A stretch of 37,562 bases of DNA, taken from the NCBI GenBank assembly GCA_030427705.1, contig JAUIBR010000059.1, forward strand, positions 1 through 37,562, given 5' to 3'. Below, piece after piece: positions 8,959-16,166 of this stretch. A program made the translations under genes and the position numbers. Within the stretch, counting starts at the first letter, position 1. Every line of letters begins with the position of its first letter. Origin of the DNA: a bacterium (lineage in GTDB: Bacteria; Myxococcota_A; Bradymonadia; Bradymonadales; Bradymonadaceae). The notes beneath the pieces are model-generated. The model had not been told where the DNA came from, ran no database searches, and saw only the letters and a list, made by a program, of their open reading frames with translations.

Positions 8959-10175
8959 CCTTCGTCCACGTTCAAAAGGAAGACGCTCGCACCGAACGTG
9001 CCGCATTGTCGCTGGTCTCGCCAAAATTGCCAGTGCACGTACACATAGCCATTAGGGCTGACGATCTCGGGTGGTGGGTTTGGATGGCGACCAACCGAGC
9101 TGACGATTGAGATTGCCTCTGCGTCAAACCGGACTTCCCCGGAGGAGTCAACGATATTGATCGTCTCCACAACTCCTGTGTCTGCTTTGATGACTAGCTC
9201 GAGTTTTGTCGTGAGTCGGGGATCTTGTAGCGGGCTGCCTGCCGGTTCGGATGTATCGAGGAAGATCAAGAACCCGTCAGCCCAGCGTCGGTGGATGCGG
9301 CTATGAATCTTGGCAATATACGTCGCGTAAACGTTGCGATGTGCATTCACGCCGGTGTGATTTCCAGGTTTGATCTCCGTGATGAAGTTCTCCATCGCGG
9401 CCTTCAAGATCTTATTGTTTCGCTCATAGCCGCGCAGAATCTTGGGCGCATCGATACCTTCCTGTGCTTCCACACGGGCGCGTGCCTTTTGATCCCTCGC
9501 ACCAAACACCTGGTTGTAGTCCGCAAGGTTAGGCTGCATCAGCGTCTTAGGGTCTACTTTGCGCTCGCGCACGATTGGGCTGTACGGGTTATGCGGTTCG
9601 TTTTCGTGATCGTGGTCATGGTGCTCGTGATCTTGAGCTTCCTGTTTCACCTTGGCCTCTTGCCGCTTCATCTCTGGTGTAGGCAGCTGTTCTTCACGCT
9701 TCTTTGCGGCTTCCTCAGTAGATTCATCGCGCCCCGGCGTCGCGTTGTCCGTGGTTTCCTTGGCCCGCGTTTCCTCTTCGACCTTGTTGAAGTTCTCGCT
9801 CAGATAGTTGGCGTCGGTCGGTTTTTCGGCATTGGTCTCCTGGACCACGGCCTTTCGGTTATCCGGCGTTAAGTCAGGCGGTTTAAGCTCCTTCTTCTTT
9901 TCCGGCTCAGGCTCAGGTTCAGGCGGTTTTTCAATCTCACGCAACTCTTCAATCCGCTTCGTGAGGGTTTCCCTCACCACAGGATCAAGATCGTCCTCAG
10001 AGATCGTCTCGACCGTGAATTCCTTGGCTTCGCGCTCTTTTTCTGTGGGCTCAGGTGGTTGCGCGAGGTCGATTCGGGGGAGGGCGATGATAAACACAAC
10101 GAGGTGCAACAGTATCGAGATACCGATGCTCACTGCGGCTGGGCGCTTGCTCTGGTTGAATTTATCCGTTGTCAT
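8955..10175 (-). CDS. TonB-family protein with His-rich periplasmic linker
   Basis: A 406-residue TonB/TolA-like protein: short cytoplasmic N-terminus, one membrane helix (about residues 12-32), a long charged linker with a PEPEPEPEKKK stretch (86-95), Glu/Lys-rich probable coiled coil (125-180), a histidine cluster DHEHHDHDH (182-190), and a C-terminal domain resembling TonB (about 270-385) with YIAKIHSRIHRRW, the beta strands TKLELVIKAD, and a VDSSG-(x)4-FD-AEAI helix. TonB proteins pass proton-motive-force energy to outer-membrane receptors; the lack of ExbB and ExbD nearby means the partner is elsewhere or that it has another role. Start ATG 10175 is preferred over a TTG 21 bases upstream; neither has a clear ribosome binding site. 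Confidence 0.82.
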   Translation of the reverse strand: MTTDKFNQSKRPAAVSIGISILLHLVVFIIALPRIDLAQPPEPTEKEREAKEFTVETISEDDLDPVVRETLTKRIEELREIEKPPEPEPEPEKKKELKPPDLTPDNRKAVVQETNAEKPTDANYLSENFNKVEEETRAKETTDNATPGRDESTEEAAKKREEQLPTPEMKRQEAKVKQEAQDHEHHDHDHENEPHNPYSPIVRERKVDPKTLMQPNLADYNQVFGARDQKARARVEAQEGIDAPKILRGYERNNKILKAAMENFITEIKPGNHTGVNAHRNVYATYIAKIHSRIHRRWADGFLIFLDTSEPAGSPLQDPRLTTKLELVIKADTGVVETINIVDSSGEVRFDAEAISIVSSVGRHPNPPPEIVSPNGYVYVHWQFWRDQRQCGTFGASVFLLNVDEG

Positions 10176-10231
10176 TCGTGCGACGTGGCGATACAAGCAC
10201 CGTGTTTTACGGCGCAGTAGTACAAATTACC

Positions 10232-10783
10232 ATGAGCCAAAGTCTGTTCCCATACCGTGCGTTTCTGGCACTAATCATCGGACTTGTCACGATGTCATTG
10301 ACGGCGTGCACACCATCCATTGGTGATGAGTGCGAGTCCGATCAGGAATGCCCAACCGGTGCTTCGTGCGACGTGACCGTCCCGAATGGTTATTGTGTCG
10401 TGCAAGGTTGCGAGATCGACAGCTGCCCCGAGAGTAGCGTCTGCGTTCGCTTCGACCGCGAGACGTCGTTCTGCATGAAGTACTGCGCATCATCCGTTGA
10501 ATGTCGAGATGGGCTGACTTGCCGCAAAGACATTGGGTCGGCGGGGTTCTGCTTCACGCCGCAAGAGCAACCCAGCAACAACTCGAACACGAACAACGCG
10601 AATAGTTCGAACAACGCAAACAACTCGAATAACTCGAATAACGCTAACAATTCGAACAATTCGAACAACAGCAATAACTCGAATAACTCGAATAACTCGA
10701 ACAACATGTCGATGGACATGGGCATGTCCGACATGGATATGAGCGATATGTCGGCCGACATGGCCGATATGGGGTCGGACTAG
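10232..10783 (+). CDS. Low-complexity lipoprotein (Cys-rich, Asn/Ser linker, Met/Asp tail)
   Basis: A 183-residue lipoprotein with signal peptide and lipobox LTAC (Cys26). Residues of about 30-112 are cysteine-rich with the same C-x-x-D-x-E-C-P-x-G type units as the PPC lipoprotein on the other strand. Then comes a pure Asn/Ser linker of about 50 residues (NNSNNS repeats) and a tail made almost only of Met, Asp, Ser, Gly and Ala (MSMDMGMSDMDM and so on). Such linkers likely keep a domain away from the membrane anchor. The start ATG 10232 fits the signal peptide; a longer frame would put it inside the promoter region shared with the divergent TonB-like gene. Function unknown. It ends in CTAG, shared with the stop of the opposing gene. 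Confidence 0.8.
   Translation: MSQSLFPYRAFLALIIGLVTMSLTACTPSIGDECESDQECPTGASCDVTVPNGYCVVQGCEIDSCPESSVCVRFDRETSFCMKYCASSVECRDGLTCRKDIGSAGFCFTPQEQPSNNSNTNNANSSNNANNSNNSNNANNSNNSNNSNNSNNSNNSNNMSMDMGMSDMDMSDMSADMADMGSD
10574..10705 (+). repeat. In-frame 9-bp microsatellite (AACTCGAAT-like) coding the Asn/Ser linker
   Basis: About fourteen imperfect copies of a nine-base unit of the type AACTCGAAT, coding Asn-Ser-Asn. The period of nine keeps the frame, so slippage would change linker length but not abolish the protein. The copies at 10675-10703 are the most uniform, the ones near 10580-10640 are diverged. Confidence 0.85.
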
Positions 10784-10962
10784 CTTTCGTCGGCCTCTGG
10801 TAAGGGCGCGGTCGGAGGTAACGCCTCTTTGTTGACGTCTGTTTCCTCTTCAACAATCCACTCAGAATTTACATGAATGGTTGTCGGATCGACCTTCTTC
10901 TTCTTGGCGTCGTCCGGGTTTTCAACGTCGTCGAGCCAGTCCATATCGTCTTTGCCACCCAT
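10780..10962 (-). CDS. Small acidic protein, unknown
   Basis: A 60-residue soluble protein with no signal peptide or membrane segment. It starts MGGKDDMDWLDDVENP, has a short Lys patch, a central motif TTIHVNSEWIVEEET and ends in an acidic proline-containing tail. The start at 10962 is well supported by an AGGAGAGAG ribosome binding site five bases upstream on the minus strand; a longer frame without such a site begins at 11001. Its TAG stop shares the four bases CTAG with the stop of the opposite lipoprotein gene. It is divergent from ppa. I do not recognise a family. Confidence 0.68.
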   Translation of the reverse strand: MGGKDDMDWLDDVENPDDAKKKKVDPTTIHVNSEWIVEEETDVNKEALPPTAPLPEADES

Positions 10963-11077
10963 ACTCTCTCCTAGAGTCAGATTCCTCTGAAGTATACCCA
11001 ATCAAGGCTCAAACCCAAAGTTGACCCTGACAACGGCAACAAGTACACAGGCGTCGTCTCTCGTTAGGAGTTCTTCG

Positions 11078-11692
11078 ATGAGCTTTCCAGATCCATTCTA
11101 CCGCTGGCGTCCGCACCCCTGGCACGGACTCGAAGCTGGCCCAAATCCACCAGAGCTGGTCACCGCCTATATCGAAATCACACCGTTCGACACGGTGAAG
11201 TATGAAGTCGATAAGATGACCGGTTACCTGCGCGTCGACCGACCACAACGTACCTCGTCGATTCCACCCGCACTCTACGGGTTTGTGCCTCGCACGTACT
11301 GCGGCGAACGCGTCGGAGCACTCTCGCCCGAAGCCGAACGTGGTGACGCCGACCCGTTGGATATCTGTGTGCTCAGCGAACGACCTATCGATCGCGCCGA
11401 GATTTTGCTGACGGCTCGCGTTATTGGCGGCATCCAGATGGTTGATAACGGTGAGGCCGACGACAAGATCATCGCTGTTCTAGAGAATGACCATATCTAC
11501 AGCGACGCCGCGGACATCAAAGATGTACCGAAGATTCTGGTCGAACGCCTCGAGCACTATTTTTCGACGTACAAGCGCCGGCCCGGAAACAACGGCACAC
11601 CGGTATCGATCACGTCGATTTATGGGCGCGAACAGGCCCACAAGGTGATCGCCGCCTCGATCGCCGATTATCGCGACGCATACGGAGACTAA
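11078..11692 (+). CDS. ppa: Inorganic pyrophosphatase, family I
   Basis: This cytosolic Mg-dependent enzyme hydrolyses pyrophosphate and so pulls biosynthetic reactions forward. The 204 residues include KYEVDK (41-46), [10 protein letters not shown] (67-76), the signature GDADPLD (89-95) with its metal-binding aspartates, and [11 protein letters not shown] (121-131), all typical of family I enzymes. The start ATG 11078 follows TTAGGAG at 11065-11070 with a normal spacing; the frame is open further upstream but without a binding site. It is two bases or so from trmB and likely co-transcribed with it. Confidence 0.94.
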   Translation: MSFPDPFYRWRPHPWHGLEAGPNPPELVTAYIEITPFDTVKYEVDKMTGYLRVDRPQRTSSIPPALYGFVPRTYCGERVGALSPEAERGDADPLDICVLSERPIDRAEILLTARVIGGIQMVDNGEADDKIIAVLENDHIYSDAADIKDVPKILVERLEHYFSTYKRRPGNNGTPVSITSIYGREQAHKVIAASIADYRDAYGD

Positions 11693-11693
11693 G

Positions 11694-12311
11694 GTGGCAG
11701 ACCTCGACTTGAGATTTGACGAGTACACCGAAAAGTACTCGGACAAGATGTTGGGCGAGGTGCGCGAGTACGCAGCGAATCACACGCTTCCGCCCAAGGT
11801 TGTGGTTGAGGTTGGCTCGAATCGCGGAAAGTTCCTGTGGCAGTTGGCGCTGCGTCAGGACGATAAGTTTCACATCGGCATGGAGATCAAGCGAAAGCTC
11901 GTTCGAACTGCTCAGAGACGCCTGGAACGAGAGGGCGTGGAGAACGCTCAATTCCTTTGCGCCGATGCAAACCTCGCCATCCCCATCCTCATCGATGACG
12001 GGCAACTGACAGACTTTTTCCTGCTCTATCCCGACCCATGGTGGAAAAAGAAACACGCGAAACGTCGGGTCATCCAACCGAAGTTCTTGGATCTCCTTGC
12101 CCAAAAGATGCCGAAGGGCGGCAATATCTGGATTCGAACCGATGTAGGGCCACTCGCCGATGAAATGCGCGATACTTTGGTCGAGCACCCCGAATTCGAA
12201 CCTCTGCCGTTCGACGAATTCCCACGCGATCCATGGCCATGGACAACGCGTGAGTATCACTGCTTCGAAGCGGGACTCCCCTCACATCTAGTGTATTTCA
12301 GGCGAAAGTAG
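11694..12311 (+). CDS. trmB: tRNA (guanine-N7-)-methyltransferase TrmB
   Basis: TrmB makes m7G at position 46 of the tRNA variable loop with S-adenosylmethionine. The 205 residues contain the SAM-binding motif VVVEVGSNRGKFL (36-48), the acidic GMEIKRK, FLCADAN, and the TrmB hallmark YPDPWWKKKHAKRR (112-125). The end of the protein has the usual TTREYHCFEAGLP-type segment with a thr-containing R/E pair. The start is GTG at 11694, with GGAG at 11684-11687 inside the end of ppa. The TAG stop at 12309-12311 is directly followed by a repeat array. Confidence 0.95.
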   Translation: MADLDLRFDEYTEKYSDKMLGEVREYAANHTLPPKVVVEVGSNRGKFLWQLALRQDDKFHIGMEIKRKLVRTAQRRLEREGVENAQFLCADANLAIPILIDDGQLTDFFLLYPDPWWKKKHAKRRVIQPKFLDLLAQKMPKGGNIWIRTDVGPLADEMRDTLVEHPEFEPLPFDEFPRDPWPWTTREYHCFEAGLPSHLVYFRRK

Positions 12312-12487
12312 TTGAGTCACTGCGTGACGGCTGTTGAGTCACTGCGTGACGGCTCTTGAGTCACTGCGTGACGGCTCTTGAGTCACTGCGTGACGGCTGT
12401 TGAGTCACTGCGTGACGGCTGTTGAGTCACTGCGTGACGGCTGTTGAGTCACTGCGTGACGGCTGTTGAGTCGCTGCGCGACAGCAG
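12312..12487 (+). repeat. Tandem 22-bp hairpin repeat, unit A, 8 copies
   Basis: Eight head-to-tail copies of a 22-base unit beginning TTGAGTC, at 12312, 12334, 12356, 12378, 12400, 12422, 12444 and 12466. Each contains a perfect short inverted repeat GTCAC-TGC-GTGAC. The eighth copy reads GTCGC-TGC-GCGAC, so two changes keep the pairing. The array begins at the base after the trmB stop codon. No spacers, so it is not a CRISPR. Confidence 0.95.
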
Positions 12488-12587
12488 CCGCGAGGCAAAG
12501 CCGAGCTTGTTCGCCGCGAGGCAAAGCCGAGCTTGTTCGCCGCGAGGCAAAGCCGAGCTTGTTCGCCGCGAGGCAAAGCCGAGCTCA
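12488..12587 (+). repeat. Tandem 26-bp repeat, unit B, 3.8 copies
   Basis: Copies start at 12488, 12514, 12540 and 12566 and contain GAGGCAAAGCCGAGC, with the small inverted repeat GGC-AAA-GCC. The last copy is shortened and ends in GAGCTCAAA; its TCA (12585-12587) is the TGA stop codon of the opposing metallo-hydrolase gene. Together with the A array it fills the whole space between two convergent genes. The same units occur inverted at 21260-21430. Confidence 0.95.
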
Positions 12588-13502
12588 AACGTTGATGACG
12601 AGTCCGTCGCGCCCCATCACAGCCCCTTGGAAGAGGCCCTTGGCCAACTCACCAACAGAATCCAGATAGTCATCGGTGCTGGACGGGTCATGGTGGATGA
12701 GAACTAAGTGCTCCACGCCGGCTTTGTGTGCCAAACCGGTCGCGATCTCGACCGTAGAGTGGCCATATCCCTGCGTTGGAACAGGCATCGAGACGTACTT
12801 TTCTTCCGTGTACATCGCGTCGTGCAGCAGCACATTGGCGCCGGATGCAAACTGGATGAGTCGGCGATCGCCGTGCACATAGCCTTCCGTGTCATTTGCG
12901 TAGACTACCGATTTGTCGCCAGCCACAACTTTGTACAAGTTCACGCCCGACTTCGGATGGTTGTAGCCGCGCATACAATGCACAGACACCTCGACATCTT
13001 CCGGATTCGGAACTTTGTCGCGATCGTCTGGATGGGCAGGGCGCAATTGAATCGGCCGCTTCTGACCTTTGAGGAAGTACACGACGTCGGCTTCACCAAC
13101 ATCGTGGAACTCCTTCTTCGCAAGCATTTCGAACATCGGCACAGGATGGAACGGCGGCCGCAACATCGCGTCAATGGTGTCGTGAATCGAACCAAAACGT
13201 GAGTTGCGAGGACCCCAAATCTCCATCGTCGCGTCTGGACGATACATGGGCGAGAAGTAGGGAAGACCGTTAACGTGGTCGAAGTGGACGTGTGAGATGA
13301 AGAGGAAAACATGCGGGTCAGCTTGTGACGCAATGTCATTCGCGTAGCCAATGATGCCGCTGCCAGAATCGATAACGATCTGACGTCCTGCGGCCTCCAC
13401 CACTACACATGACGTGGCACCGCCGTAGCGCGTGTATTCTTCTCCGGCGACCGGAATACTACCGCGGCAGCCATAGATTTTTACTCGCATGTCCGTCGAC
13501 AT
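12585..13502 (-). CDS. Metallo-beta-lactamase-fold hydrolase
   Basis: A 305-residue cytosolic MBL-fold protein of the RNase Z / phosphodiesterase-like branch (lactamase_B_2 type). After a short strand MRVKIYGCRGSIPV it shows the beta-strand IVIDSGSG, the metal motif HVHFDH (71-76), a later GYNHPKSG histidine, the bridging aspartate in VVYANDTEG, HDAMYTEE, and the terminal LIHHDPSS histidine. The GCRGSIP N-terminus is common in MBL proteins linked to signalling and cyclic nucleotide phosphodiesterases, but substrate cannot be given. The ATG at 13502 is used; ATG 13490 is an alternative. Its stop codon lies inside the adjacent repeat array. It is divergent from the Lgt-like gene. Confidence 0.88.
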   Translation of the reverse strand: MSTDMRVKIYGCRGSIPVAGEEYTRYGGATSCVVVEAAGRQIVIDSGSGIIGYANDIASQADPHVFLFISHVHFDHVNGLPYFSPMYRPDATMEIWGPRNSRFGSIHDTIDAMLRPPFHPVPMFEMLAKKEFHDVGEADVVYFLKGQKRPIQLRPAHPDDRDKVPNPEDVEVSVHCMRGYNHPKSGVNLYKVVAGDKSVVYANDTEGYVHGDRRLIQFASGANVLLHDAMYTEEKYVSMPVPTQGYGHSTVEIATGLAHKAGVEHLVLIHHDPSSTDDYLDSVGELAKGLFQGAVMGRDGLVINV

Positions 13503-13592
13503 ATCCGTCCAGTTGCTAGGAATAGCTTACGATACGTGCAAAGATCCGTGTTCACGCTGAATATTTCAAGCGGGAATTTCTGCACAAACCTC

Positions 13593-14363
13593 ATGAACCT
13601 ACTAATTGATAACCCTGCGCTGACCCAGTCACAATTTTTTGGCGTGGGTGTGCTTCTGATTGTCGTGGGTACGATCGCCGGTGCCATTCAACGGAAAGTC
13701 CCCGTTCCACAGGCGATCGCGCTGGTCACGTTGGTCCTGGCTTCGGCGGCGGTTGGTGGTCGTTTGTGGGCCAAGTTCGTTGGAGGTTCGGACGTCGAAC
13801 TCTTTGAAATCGTCTCGCCTGGATATGCGTCAGCCGGCGCGATTATTGGCGGCATCGTTGTGATGTTGCCGCTCCTGAAGGCTCAGAAGTTCTGGTCCTA
13901 CGCCGACGTTATCGCGCCAGCGCTCGTCTTAGGCCTGGCCGCCACCCGCCTTGGATGCCTCTTCAACGGGTGCGACTACGGAATTCTTGCGACGCGCGGG
14001 ATGACCTACGGCCCGTCAATGATGGCGTACGAGGCCCATCTAGCTGCCGGTATCATCAAACACGGAGCCGCCCACTCCGCCAACGTCTTTCCCTTGCCGG
14101 TGATGATGGCGGGATCGGCGTTGTTCGCATCTGGCGTGGGGTTCTTTAGCAATGATGCACCGCCTGGCGCGGCCGCGGCGAGGGTGTTGGTGGTATATCT
14201 TTTCGGTCGTGGTTTCTTAGAGTTGTTTCGATCCGTTGACGCCACGCACGAGATGTCACTCGCCAATCCCAATATCTGGCTAGCGCTGTGCGGTGCATTC
14301 GTTGGAATTGCCATCCTACGTGATCGGCAGTCACCTCGGATCGAAGATTTGGAGCTGGAATGA
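13593..14363 (+). CDS. Lgt-like integral membrane protein
   Basis: A 256-residue polytopic inner-membrane protein resembling prolipoprotein diacylglyceryl transferase. About seven hydrophobic segments are visible. The key stretch is LAATRLGCLFNGCDYG (residues 115-130), which parallels the Lgt signature GRxGNFxNGExxG and keeps the Arg and Gly residues, but has Cys where Asn and Glu usually stand. The region that in Lgt carries the catalytic HGG reads SPGYASAGAIIGG and lacks the His. It is therefore likely a paralogue rather than the main Lgt. A GTG at 13536 would add 19 residues; I prefer ATG 13593, although neither start has a good binding site. The end overlaps the DUF72 gene as ATGA. Confidence 0.72.
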   Translation: MNLLIDNPALTQSQFFGVGVLLIVVGTIAGAIQRKVPVPQAIALVTLVLASAAVGGRLWAKFVGGSDVELFEIVSPGYASAGAIIGGIVVMLPLLKAQKFWSYADVIAPALVLGLAATRLGCLFNGCDYGILATRGMTYGPSMMAYEAHLAAGIIKHGAAHSANVFPLPVMMAGSALFASGVGFFSNDAPPGAAAARVLVVYLFGRGFLELFRSVDATHEMSLANPNIWLALCGAFVGIAILRDRQSPRIEDLELE

Positions 14364-15169
14364 ACACCCTCTTTCCGATGGAAGAAGAGTTTGCGGAAGA
14401 TCGTATCGTCCATGACCGCTTGTTCCTTGGCTCTGCGGGTTGGTCCTATGATGACTGGGACGGGGTGTTCTACCCCGACAACACCGCTTCGAAGGATCGG
14501 CTGAAGTACTATTCTCGCCAGTTTCGCTCCGTTGAAATCGATTCTTCGTTCTACGGCACACCGTCGATTACAACCGTGCAGAAGTGGTACCAGCAGACAC
14601 CCGACGACTTCATCTTTGCTCCCAAGTTTCCGCGTGTGATCACACATGACAAGCGCCTGGTTAACTGCGCTGATGAGACCTACCGGTTCGTGGAAACCAT
14701 GACCGAGCTTGGCGAGAAGCTCGGACCCATGTTGATTCAGTTTCCGCCATCGTTCACCGCGTCTGCGTTTGGTGATCTCGAGCTGTACCTGCAAGGGCTT
14801 CCCGACGGGTTGATGTACGCGGTCGAGATTCGGCACCGCTCTTGGCTGACTGACGAGTTTGCCGATCTATTGAAAGAATGGGGTGTCACTTTGGTGATGT
14901 CTTGTAGTGGCACGCTTGAGCGTTTTTGGCGCACGACATCGAGAGTCGCGTACATCCGCTGGCTCGGGGACTATGACTCCGTGGACGTGTTTGACCACAC
15001 ACAGATTGACCGACAGGACGAAATCAGCTGGTGGATTCCCCGAATTCGACACTTCTTCGCGCAGGGCGGGGTGGTCTTTGGCTATGTGAACAACCACTAC
15101 GCCGGTTACTCGATTGAGACAATTCATGACATAAACCGGCAGCTTAAAGACTTTGAGGATGAGGGGTAG
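14360..15169 (+). CDS. DUF72 (YecE-like) protein
   Basis: A 269-residue soluble protein of the DUF72/YecE family, a TIM-barrel fold whose activity is not established. Typical motifs are FLGSAGWSYDDWDGVFYP at the N-terminus, YSRQFRSVEIDSSFYGTPS, FIFAPKFPRVITH, the mid-protein IQFPPSF and YAVEIRHRSW, and the C-terminal FGYVNNHYAGYS. Its ATG overlaps the Lgt-like stop, so the two are translationally coupled. The family is widespread and often annotated only as domain of unknown function. Confidence 0.9.
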   Translation: MNTLFPMEEEFAEDRIVHDRLFLGSAGWSYDDWDGVFYPDNTASKDRLKYYSRQFRSVEIDSSFYGTPSITTVQKWYQQTPDDFIFAPKFPRVITHDKRLVNCADETYRFVETMTELGEKLGPMLIQFPPSFTASAFGDLELYLQGLPDGLMYAVEIRHRSWLTDEFADLLKEWGVTLVMSCSGTLERFWRTTSRVAYIRWLGDYDSVDVFDHTQIDRQDEISWWIPRIRHFFAQGGVVFGYVNNHYAGYSIETIHDINRQLKDFEDEG

Positions 15170-15230
15170 ACATAGGGTAGGCCTCTAGCTATGGTCCACG
15201 CGATTTCGGCCCCTTTTTCGAGATCGCGCC

Positions 15231-16166
15231 ATGACATTCACCCCCAATTTTGAAGCACTTCGGGACGCCGCTCTAGGCGTCGATGACCCCAAGATTCTAG
15301 ACGGGCGTGCCGTAGCGAAAGCGCTACGAAACGAGGTCAAGATCGGCGTCGACCTGTTGCGGGAAGAACGTGGCATCGTGCCGAAACTCGTGGTCGTTGT
15401 CGTCGGAGAAGACCCGGCATCTGCGGTTTATGTTCGGCACAAGGTGCAGGCCTCTGCCGTGGTCGGCATCGACAGCGAGCGCCGCGTGTTGCCAGCAAAT
15501 ACGTCTACCGCCGTGCTGCACGCCACCCTGCAGGAACTCAACGAAGATGACTCGGTCAACGGGGTCCTTCTGCAGTTACCAATCCCTGAACACCTCGACG
15601 AGGTGAAGGCGATGGAGCTGATTTCGCCGTCGAAAGACGTCGACGGATTCCATCATGTAAATCTCGGCCGACTGATGAGCTGGGCCGGCGTGATTGAGCC
15701 ATGCACGCCGCGAGGTGTCATGACGATGTTGCGCGCACGAAATGTCGAGTTGCGCGGGAAACATGCGGTCGTCATCGGTCGTAGTGTGATCGTGGGCCGA
15801 CCCATGGCGCAGATGCTAGTTCGCGCGGATGCCACCGTAACTATGTGCCATCGGTACACGCAGGACTTGCCCGGATTTGTTGGTCAAGCTGACATCGTGG
15901 TCGTGGCGACGGGCGTGCCGGAGCTCGTGAAAGGCGCTTGGATCAAAGAGGGCGCCGTGGTCATTGATGTTGGCATCAGCCGGCGCGATGGGCGTCTGAT
16001 CGGTGATGTCGAATTCGAGGCCGCCAAACAGCGCGCGTCGAGTATCACCCCGGTGCCAGGCGGTGTTGGGCCGATGACGGTCGCAACACTCATGGAAAAC
16101 ACCCTTCGTGCCACGTTGTTAAAGCACGATCTGAAGATCGAAGACGGACAACTTTTGGAGGCATAA
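15231..16166 (+). CDS. folD: FolD, methylenetetrahydrofolate dehydrogenase / cyclohydrolase
   Basis: FolD interconverts 5,10-methylene-THF and 10-formyl-THF, giving NADPH and one-carbon units. The 311 residues carry ILDGRAVAKAL (22-32), the active-site Tyr67 and Lys71 in AVYVRHKVQA, LLQLPIPEHL, SPSKDVDGFHHVN, EPCTPRGVM, the NADP motif VVIGRSVIVGRPMA, and PVPGGVGPMTVATLMENT. There are about 20 residues before the usual start of the family. No clear ribosome binding site precedes ATG 15231; instead CGCGAT (15199-15204) could pair with ATCGCG (15223-15228) just before it. It starts the folD-gcvT-gcvH run, which links glycine-derived methylene-THF to the folate pool. Confidence 0.95.
   Translation: MTFTPNFEALRDAALGVDDPKILDGRAVAKALRNEVKIGVDLLREERGIVPKLVVVVVGEDPASAVYVRHKVQASAVVGIDSERRVLPANTSTAVLHATLQELNEDDSVNGVLLQLPIPEHLDEVKAMELISPSKDVDGFHHVNLGRLMSWAGVIEPCTPRGVMTMLRARNVELRGKHAVVIGRSVIVGRPMAQMLVRADATVTMCHRYTQDLPGFVGQADIVVVATGVPELVKGAWIKEGAVVIDVGISRRDGRLIGDVEFEAAKQRASSITPVPGGVGPMTVATLMENTLRATLLKHDLKIEDGQLLEA

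Noticed and set aside
10390-10761. Minus-strand frame rich in Leu-Phe-Glu repeats
   Set aside because: It is the antisense of the nine-base repeat in the low-complexity lipoprotein, without start signals.
12312-12587. Possible CRISPR array from regular repeats
   Set aside because: The units are directly adjacent with no spacers, differ in length between A and B, and there are no cas genes nearby.
12444-12707. Long open frames through the repeat array rich in EAKPSL and AARQSRA repeats
   Set aside because: They are produced by the 26-base repeat having no stop in one frame, overlap the opposing metallo-hydrolase gene and have no ribosome binding site or domain. The same holds for frames at 21241-21519 and 21092-21430.
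15170-16165. Glycine riboswitch for gcvT
   Set aside because: gcvT overlaps folD, and the 60 bases before folD show no glycine aptamer core.
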